From: Gordionus sp. m RMFG-2023
Taxonomy: Eukaryota > Nematomorpha > Gordioida > Chordodea > Parachordodidae
Length of the DNA: 64,000 nucleotides
Direction of reading: 5' to 3'
Assembly: GCF_954871325.1 (NCBI RefSeq)
Contig: NC_088777.1
Coordinates: 37,859,366 to 37,923,365, forward strand
Translations under genes and position numbers: made by a program
Part shown: positions 56,970 to 64,000 of the stretch, in pieces
Position numbering within the stretch: the first letter of the stretch is position 1
How the letters are laid out: every line of letters starts with the position of its first letter
Notes under the pieces: generated by a model
The model's database searches: none
Seen by the model: the letters and a program-made list of their open reading frames with translations, nothing else
Told to the model about the DNA's origin: nothing

Positions 56970-59900
56970 TTAGGGCGATGGCAAATTTTCATAAGGTATA
57001 TTGGCTTTAACATCGTCGGGAAATAGGTCTCTGGCTCTTGAATGTAATAACTTATAACTTTGTTTTATTGTAACTTCAGCAACACCTGCAATTCCACCTA
57101 TTTCTATAAGTAAAAAAATAGGTATAAAATATTTATACTATGAAAACAATTAAAATTTTCGTTATTTTCTTAATCGCGAAAAATCATCTTTGAAACAGAA
57201 TTACATTTAAAAAGTTATAGTGTTTACAAAATGAGCGGTTACGTTTGTTGATTCAAACAGAATGTATGCACTATTAGGAGAGATTTTTTTAAAAAATGTA
57301 AAAAATTTCATTATAAAATATATTTCCATTTATAACTACCGCAATGTATAAAAAAATCAATATCGAAAAATGTAAAACCCAATAATGTTAACTATATTTT
57401 TACGTTGCAATAGAATCAGACCAATTTGGATGAAACCACTTGAAATAAATTATTTGAATTTTAATACATCTAAAAATTTGCTCAATTTGGAAACACTATT
57501 AGATATCATAATAGTTAAATTCAAAATATAAAAAAAAGTTAAAATACTTCATTATTCTCACTTCACTCGGCACATCCTCTTCTAGGTTTTCTCTCTCTAA
57601 CCCTTAATTTTTATACACTCTTGCCAAAAATATCAAAAGAAAAAACTATGAAAATAATTATTTATAATAAAATTCTGCTAAAAAACAAGATTTAATTAAT
57701 TGTTTAATTGTCTAGTATAAACTAACTAAAATAGCGTTTTAGATATATTAAATTATAAATTATATTAAAACTCAAATTCAATTACCAGCAGGGGTTTTCT
57801 TATCATCAGAGACCGAACATGCCATGTATATTGCGGCAGCCGCTACTGATACAGGACTTCGACTAATTACATATTTTAATTAGTAAAATAAATAATTTAT
57901 TATATAATTATATTGGATGCAGGGCTGTACCATTATTTTGGCCGATATTATAATGACCTGGTTATATATGTGCTATCTCAGAATTAGCAGCTATTTCTTT
58001 ATGCAAAACATCTTGAGATATACACATAACATTAAGTGTTATAAAACAAAATTATTACAAAGAGGCGTCAGAATCGGCTGATCAGATATTTGTTTTGGAT
58101 GGGATCGGCAAAAAATTATTAAAACTTATCTAAAACATAAGCTTATTTCATTTTCTGAAGCTGACTCCCTTAAAATATTTTTGTTTGATAAATTATTTTA
58201 AATTTTATTAACATTCAAAAATGATTATACATTAAAAATTTACCTGTCTATCTTGTAGTAATTCCGAGATATTCATATTTATCTCCAGATCATTTTAATA
58301 TGGAAAGAGCCCCTAATTGAATGACATTAGAATTAAAATTAGAGTGCATTGTCATGTACTAGATGGGATAGGTTCTAAATCGCTAAAACAAAAATCGCTA
58401 AAAATTGGGAACATGGCTTATATCTCATAGAAAATTTTTAAAGTAAATTTGAAATTAATATTAATAGATACTAGGGGACTAAACACTTGTATTTAAATTG
58501 AAAATTTAAAAAAAATCGCTTTCCATTTTAGCGATTTTTTTTAAATTTTCAATTTAAATACAAGTATTTAATCCCCTAGTTTCTATTAATATTAATTTCA
58601 AATTTACTTTAAAAATTTTCTAGGAGATATAAACCATGTTCCCAATTTTTAGCGATTTTTGTTTTAGCGATTTAGAACGGGAACCTACTAGATGTACCTG
58701 CTACCTCATTGACATGCAACCACCCTTAATTTTTTAGCTTAAAATAATTTTCAATTTAAAAATATTATTAATCTCTTAAAAAAAATTAAATCTTAATTAA
58801 TACAATTATATATGACATTAATTATGTAGAAATATCAGGGAATTCTTCTCCTGGAATTATTTTCTTAGATTCTTTATCAAATTTGTTAAAATAAAAGAAG
58901 GCATGCTTATAATTCGATTTATGAAAATAAACATTTTTATATAATATAGTCACGAAGATTATACATAAAAAAATGTATACCCAGGAACAAGATCGAATTC
59001 AACAGCTCTCCTGGCTATACAAGTGGCCATTTTCTGAACTTTGAGTGGAAGGCCAAGGTTGGAACAAAAGCGACTCTAAAATCATTACATATGTTTTTAA
59101 TATTACAATAATCATAAAAAATATAGATTGTTTATATGATTCGGTACAGTAACTAAAAGAAATTTCTTGGGCCTTAATCTAATATAATAATTTCATAAAT
59201 AGATTTTAAAATAAATATGTAGATAGAATTGAGTGGGTAAAATCTTGTGAAACCTAATGTATTTAAATCGAATAGAATTAAAAAAATACATGAAAATACC
59301 AATCAAACTTTAAAAATTAAAATAAAATATAGTTATAGAAAGGAAAAGAAATATAATATAAAAAATATTCTAAACCATAAAATCTCCTGTCGTTATCAAA
59401 TCAACACTGGTTTCCAATTGTTTGAGAATCAATTTAAAACTTCTACCTATCTCCTTTTTGGACACTTGACTGGTAGCACAAATTTCTTTGGGATGCAAAA
59501 AAATATTTTAAACTAATTTTTGATTATATCAATTTAAAAAGTACCCTATTATCTCAAAGAAAATTAGAAATCCCCCCACCTCCCAAATGATGAGATAAAT
59601 CTACAAATCCACCCTACTCACTGGTTTTCTTAATAAATAATATTTATAAAATAATTTATGACAGCAGTTTTTAAAATATCATAAATTCTAATATGAGGCT
59701 ATTTATCAAAAATATCTTGAGTAAACATTTTGAAAAAGTATTCAAGTAAGATTGTAGATGCGATTTATATTTTCTTTATTAAATGATAAAGAAGATGCCC
59801 AGAGGTATATCAAACTGCTGAACTTATATATATTTTTATAAAGTAAATCATTCATGAATAAATAGTTTAGAAAAAAAGTAGAGACAAATTTCCTACAATC

Positions 59901-60402
59901 TTGGGGAAAAAAAATCATAAGTAAAAATAGATTTATTTTAACCTTTAAAAGTTCTAGGGACACCTTCTTGCCTACAAGCAATATACAAACAGGCAGCAGC
60001 TTTGGAATCGTTACTCCTACCTCTAAGCCCTTGTCCTTCGTGAACTTGTTTAAATAAAGCGTCGGCCCTATCCTTTAATGATGAATCATTACTCTTTTAC
60101 TATATGATTTTTTTTATTGCTATAGCATTTCTATATTTTTCCCCTTCTTTTCTAGTTTTAATACTTTCTTTCATATATTTTAATAAAAAGAGAAAAATAA
60201 ATATTACCACTAATGAAGATGGCAGATTAATTCGATCGGCCATATTCCTGATTTCCCTGAAAGCATTGATAAGAATTCTATCGGAACTACTGATGATTCT
60301 CCGGTTGTTTCCATATTTTACTGTCCCAAATTCTGTGAAAGAAGCGGAAGAGGATGATGGACCTATCATGGTGGATAGATCACCTCCATCTAGCAATGGA
60401 TT
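56970..60402 (-). CDS. GTF2B: Transcription initiation factor TFIIB, exons for the core and C-terminus
   Basis: Six minus-strand exons have matching phases: 60208-60402 ([14 protein letters not shown] ... [12 protein letters not shown]), 59943-60072 ([13 protein letters not shown] ... [17 protein letters not shown]), 59376-59485 ([20 protein letters not shown] ... ITTGDFM), 58981-59075 ([15 protein letters not shown] ... FDLVPG), 57786-57862 ([14 protein letters not shown] ...) and 56970-57103 ([20 protein letters not shown] ... stop). Introns are 135, 457, 300, 1118 and 682 bp, all GT-AG. The 246 residues follow animal TFIIB almost without gaps from the B-linker/reader side through both cyclin-like repeats. 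TFIIB bridges TBP on promoter DNA and RNA polymerase II in the nucleus. The N-terminal zinc ribbon (about 70 residues) should lie upstream, but I did not find it between 60403 and 64000; the first visible exon opens in phase 0 after an AG. The readable part has no damage. Confidence 0.97.
57915..58140. repeat. hAT-like terminal fragment in a TFIIB intron
   Basis: GCAGGGCTGTACCATTATTT at about 57920, followed by 'tggccgatattat', resembles hAT ends elsewhere in the window. 'gatcggctgatcagatattt' words near 58075 may be subterminal. The right end is not resolved. Confidence 0.4.
58366..58685. mobile_element. Foldback element, 320 bp, with 9-bp target duplication
   Basis: The arms of about 155 bp are near-perfect mirror images, from GGATAGGTTCTAAATCGC to GCGATTTAGAACGGGAACC, with 'tcgctttccattttagcga' at the centre. 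TACTAGATG is present on both sides (58357-58365 and 58686-58694). A 9-bp duplication suits Mutator-like or Merlin-type transposases, and the GG start suits Merlin; neither transposase is seen here. It lies in the 1118-bp TFIIB intron. A related copy is at 17866-18107. Confidence 0.9.
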
Positions 60403-60669
60403 CTAGATATATATATTTGACAAAATAAATTAGTATAATCAGTATTTATTTCATCGCTTTATGATTGGTAAATAAAATATGGTAATTTTGAAATTTATTC
60501 CTAAACATGGGTTCTTCATCTAAAACAATATAAACAAGGCAGGTATTTTAAATTTCCTATTCATTAAAAGAGCCAAGTAGGGCTTGAATGTATAGATATG
60601 CAAAATCTTTTCTTGGCCTGCACTCGCTGTATTAAAAGCTAAAAAAGTCATTTTATTATCTATTTTAAT

Positions 60670-60924
60670 CAGAGACCTGAAGCCCGGGTTAATGCGCCGC
60701 GCCATATTTTAATTTTTTTAAAATATACCAGATCCGGGCCTAAAAAATTTTTTTTTAAATACCTGGGCTAAATGTTTAAAATGCCATTATCTATATAAAT
60801 TAAAAAAATTTGGGCCGGGCCTGAAAATAAAAAACCCGGGCAAGGCAGGGCAGAACATTTTTATAAAAAAGAAAATCCGGACCGGGGCAAATTATTTTTT
60901 TAAATCCGAGCCTGCAAATCTCTG
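60670..60924. mobile_element. GC-patch hAT MITE, 255 bp, upstream of the visible TFIIB exons
   Basis: It begins CAGAGACCTGAAGCCCGGG and ends GAGCCTGCAAATCTCTG. The flanks attttaat (60662-60669) and attttaaa (60925-60932) match at seven of eight positions. The interior alternates ggccgggcc-type patches with A/T runs. It is probably within or next to the first intron of TFIIB. Confidence 0.8.
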
Positions 60925-61103
60925 ATTTTAAAGTTATTGAATTCAAATTTCAATTGATCATTTAATATTTTTGCATTTACAAAATATGATATGAAATATC
61001 TCCCATCTCCTGATTTTTTTTAGAATTTACATATATTTAAAAAAAAAATTCTTAATAATTTTTATGTTCACTTAAGCAAGAATATGAAGGGGAAATATAA
61101 TAG

Positions 61104-61622
61104 GACTGCACCGATCCATATTTTTTCTTCAATCCAATCTATTATTTGCTAATATATATTTCAAACAACACCGATATGGATATTTAAAATGATTTTTTTG
61201 TCAATAATAACATACCCTGATAAGTTATAGCTCTTAAAGAAAACTTATAAAAAATTTAAAGATTTCAAAAATAAAGTTATATCAAAGCTAATAATCTATA
61301 TAAGTTCTTTGGTTAAAAACAATAAACTATAAGACAAATAAAAATATTCAAACATGTTGGATAATTTTTATATTCGTTTATCAATATACTTTAATTCTTC
61401 TAGCTAAAAAAATGTAAAAAAAACAGCATTTTTATTTTATAAGTGGTTTCCTTCTTTCATGCTTTTTATAGTCATAAATTTATTACCAGAAAGGAAAATT
61501 ATTTAAAAATAAATAAAACTGTGAATAAAAATATGTATAAAATTGGAATCGGTTAAATTTTTAAAAAATATTGGCTGATCCAATATATTTCCTAAAAGTC
61601 TAATATCGGTGTGGTGCAGCCC
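61104..61622. mobile_element. hAT-like non-autonomous element, ~520 bp
   Basis: It begins GGACTGCACCGATCCATATT and ends CTAATATCGGTGTGGTGCAGCC, mirrored ends of the GGGCTGCACCGAT type used by some hAT families. Internal 'ccgatatgg' and 'gatccaatat' words repeat near both ends. No clear 8-bp duplication. A run of ten or more G follows at 61629. No gene inside. Confidence 0.6.
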
Positions 61623-61639
61623 CAAATTAGGGGGGGGGG

Positions 61640-62300
61640 GTACCAATAGCACTTTTGGAGACAAATCCATGATACGGGCAGATAACAATCCAATATCATA
61701 TTTAATTTTGTATTCTATAAATTTTGAATAAAACATATTCAGATAAAAATAATTTGTTTACAAAAATAATTAAAATAACACATTTACTTTTAAAAACTAA
61801 AAAAATATTAATAAAAACATTAATTTTTAAAAAAATTTATTTTTACAACAATTTTAATTTTAAACTTCTTCAAACCAAATATATTTTTAGGACTAAAAAT
61901 GGTTAGACCAAGTGTTTTAGCCTAAAACTACCACTCTGGCTTTCAGGGTTAGTTAAAGGCTCAAATTTGAAAAAATTAATATAAATTAAAACGCCTCAAT
62001 GTTAACGAATTTTCTTGCTAGCACCTGAAGAATGATCCGAGTTAGCTTGTATTTAACCATTACCCAATAATAGAAATTATACAAATTTTACAAAAAGTGT
62101 AAATTGAAGATTTTCTATATTTTGACTTCAGAATAGGCAGGACAAAAAGAGGCTAACTTATAACCACCCCCCCCCACCCCCCAAATAAATAAATAAAAAC
62201 GATCCAAAAGTATTCTAAATATCCCATTCAAGCTCAATCTTGCCCATTTACGAATTAATGTTATCAAAAAAATAAGGAATAAAATCTATATGATTTTAAA
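61640..62300. other. Gene-free; poly-C tract near 62168
   Basis: ccaccccccccccacccccc followed by 'aaataaataaataaaa' (62164-62198). No coding support. Confidence 0.45.
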
Positions 62301-62303
62301 AAA

Positions 62304-62600
62304 TAGCGAATGAAATTAAACAAATACTGTCAGAAAGTTCGTATCTAATTCTGAACTAGGATGGTATAACCGGAAATAATCTTCGGGCAACCAACATCAA
62401 AACTCATTTTAATCCTATTTTTTTGGTGTCTCTAAGCCCATAGGTGGACCCCGATTAAAATTTTTTTAACCCTAAGTTTAGGTGCCTGCAGGGCTTTACT
62501 ATCTAACCTCAGAAAATGCCATTGAATTTGCTGTTTCTATATTTTTTCTAAATATTTTTCAGGTTCGTGATCAGAGCAGGCCTGAGCATAAAATTAACAA
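62304..62600. repeat. Dispersed repeat, partner of 9.4 kb
   Basis: Same order of words as at 9405-9600 (gttcgtatctaattct, aatggtata..ggaaataatc, cattttaatcctattt, ccgattaaaatttttttaac, ctttactatctaa). Then 'ggttcgtgatcagagcaggc ctgagcata', which also echoes 9690-9705 and 10760-10775. Divergence is moderate. Confidence 0.65.
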
Positions 62601-62619
62601 CACTATGTCAAATAATTAA

Positions 62620-63770
62620 TTATATAAAATAAAAACAAAAGAGAGAAAATGGTTTGTTTAAAGTTTCTTATTTTAAATTTTATTTAATGTTTCAATGGAA
62701 GGGCCTCTATGGTATGTTATATACACATGTGTCAAAGTGGCCACTCATTTGTATAGTTATTTGTTTTATCATAAAAAAAATGTTGTATAATATTTTTTTT
62801 TAAATGTACAGTGATGACCTTCCTTTATTGGACTATGGTCATTTTATTTACAAATAAATACCATTCCAAAAAACCTAGAAGGGTATCTAACATATTGGGA
62901 ATTGCAAAAAAACGAAAAATAACAAAATATTCAATGCCAACTAAGACATATGTTAAAGCAAGGCAATGTTATAGAGATACCATTTGTAAAATCATCTCAT
63001 TGACGATTGTGGTGTTCCAGCGTATGCATTAACCCTGCAACCACCAATATATGCAATCCACGGAAGAAGGAAATACTGGCTCATGAAATTATAATGTAGA
63101 TCAATAAAGATAATAGAACCTCAAGGTATGTTATGGATAGAAACCAGTTAATTCAGCTGACCAAAAAAAACCATGTTCAAGTGGTGTCTAAATAAAAGTC
63201 AAAAAATTTTATAAAACAAATTCCCTTTATCATTTAAAAACACAGGTAAAGCAACATAAGTAAACCGGAAGTAAAAGATTAAAATTGGTGCCAATTTTTT
63301 TTATTTTTTGATAAACCTTTAGAGAATTTTTTTACCTAGAATATGATATATTTTTTTATTATAAATAGTTTTTGAGATATAAGCATTTTAGAAATTTTAC
63401 ACATTCTTAAGTGGCTCTTTTTGCACTTATAAGCCCCAATATTTCAAGAACCAGGTGTGCTAGTGAGCTAAAATAAATGCTTTCTCATTTTTACCTATCT
63501 AAATAATTCCAGAAATATTTTTACAATTATAAAAGGAATCTGTCAAATCTGCTTGATTTGACATGATATGGCCTATCAATACATAATTTTTAATAGTATG
63601 ACATCTATAACTTAACTAATACCATAAGATGAGTCATTTAAACATATTATAATAATCAGTTATAGTTAATATTCATGAATCTAAAAGTACATAATAAGTA
63701 ATAAATAAATATATCAAGAAATTTGAAAATATTAATTAATATTAAGACACCATTTTATCAGATTGGATCA
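62620..63770. other. No supported gene
   Basis: A 73-codon plus frame (62811-63032; basic, KKPRRVSNILGIAKKRKITK) is open and partly protein-like, but it has no recognisable domain and no supported splice partners. I leave it unassigned. Confidence 0.35.
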
Positions 63771-63779
63771 GTAAATTTT

Positions 63780-63930
63780 GGACATGACTAACGCGTCTAT
63801 ACGCGTCCCCGGTCATACGGGGATAATTTATATAATATTAATAAAAAATCTTATTTAGCTTTATAAGATGAGTTAAAAAAAGTGATTTTTTTACATCAAA
63901 AAACTACGCGTCCCAGGTCAAGATACATTT
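63780..63930. repeat. Repeated ACGCGTC motif at the window end
   Basis: ctaacgcgtctatacgcgtc, then cccggtcatacggggat, and again ctacgcgtcccaggtca about 100 bp on. CpG-containing words are rare here, so this is probably an end of another mobile element that continues past the window. Confidence 0.4.
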
Positions 63931-64000
63931 TTTTTAAAAAAAATAAAAGCAGATTTATATTTAGCTCATTAAATGAATATAGAAAATGTTTTTTATGATT

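Noticed and set aside
59247-59516. 89-codon plus frame
   Set aside because: Covers the TFIIB exon at 59376-59485 on the wrong strand; the rest is AT-rich filler.
60104-60406. 100-codon plus frame over the TFIIB exon
   Set aside because: Antisense of the TFIIB exon at 60208-60402.
62811-63032. 73-codon basic plus frame
   Set aside because: No recognised domain, no supported exon partners and no duplication of known transposase motifs; kept only as a note.

Overview
This is a very AT-rich, gene-poor stretch of an animal genome. The animal assignment rests on host genes I could read exon by exon: the general transcription factor TFIIB (minus strand, 56970-60402), a C1orf131/Faf1-type ribosome-assembly protein (minus, 22285-22915) and the FAD-binding start of a monoamine-oxidase-like enzyme (minus, 1016-1587). 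A fourth gene, unrecognised and cysteine-bearing, lies at about 41158-42622 on the plus strand, and a fifth, weaker gene-like locus lies at 46447-47134. Many introns are tiny (40, 46, 42, 43 and 59 bp), while the TFIIB introns run from 135 to 1118 bp. The exact phylum cannot be fixed; an invertebrate with a compact-intron, transposon-laden genome fits best.

Nearly everything else is mobile DNA in different states of decay. From the left: a broken monoamine-oxidase-like gene start; a 5'-truncated Ty3/gypsy fossil (1800-4370); hAT remains with an inserted MITE (5.1-5.6 kb); a ~100-bp degenerate tandem array (6.1-6.6 kb); a hAT 5' end (8.0-8.6 kb); and a ~110-127-bp minisatellite (9.8-10.7 kb). 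From 10.8 to 21.9 kb there is a nested stack: an old Ty3/gypsy copy is split by a Tc1/mariner/IS630-type transposon with ~500-bp terminal inverted repeats (11249-19145), which is itself split by a young LTR retrotransposon with near-identical 565-bp LTRs and a GTCAG duplication (11745-17812). A complete hAT element with an 8-bp duplication (19750-21839) sits further along the same old Ty3 copy.

The C1orf131-like gene follows. Next come a ZMYM1-like hAT fragment (24.1-24.7 kb), a plus-strand LINE relic carrying a 364-bp MITE (25.1-27.7 kb), a minus-strand endonuclease-type LINE relic (27.9-30.7 kb), and 4 kb of purine-rich, gene-free sequence with small duplications. More hAT debris lies at 35 and 38 kb. 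The unrecognised gene at 41-42.6 kb is followed by coding-like debris, a satellite-like array (44.1-45.0 kb), a second gene-like locus, a long-TIR transposon (48.3-50.7 kb) and a piggyBac element with a hAT MITE inside it (53984-55778). The window closes with TFIIB, whose introns hold a 320-bp foldback element and other transposon ends, and a last set of MITEs and repeats.

The main results are the exon-resolved host genes, the nested stack with target-site duplications that order the insertions, several non-autonomous families with recognisable ends, a GC-rich MITE family that stands out in the AT-rich background, and one compact hairpin-rich segment (about 55931-56055) that could be a structured RNA. 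I saw no CRISPR array, rRNA or tRNA, and no bacterial-style operon.
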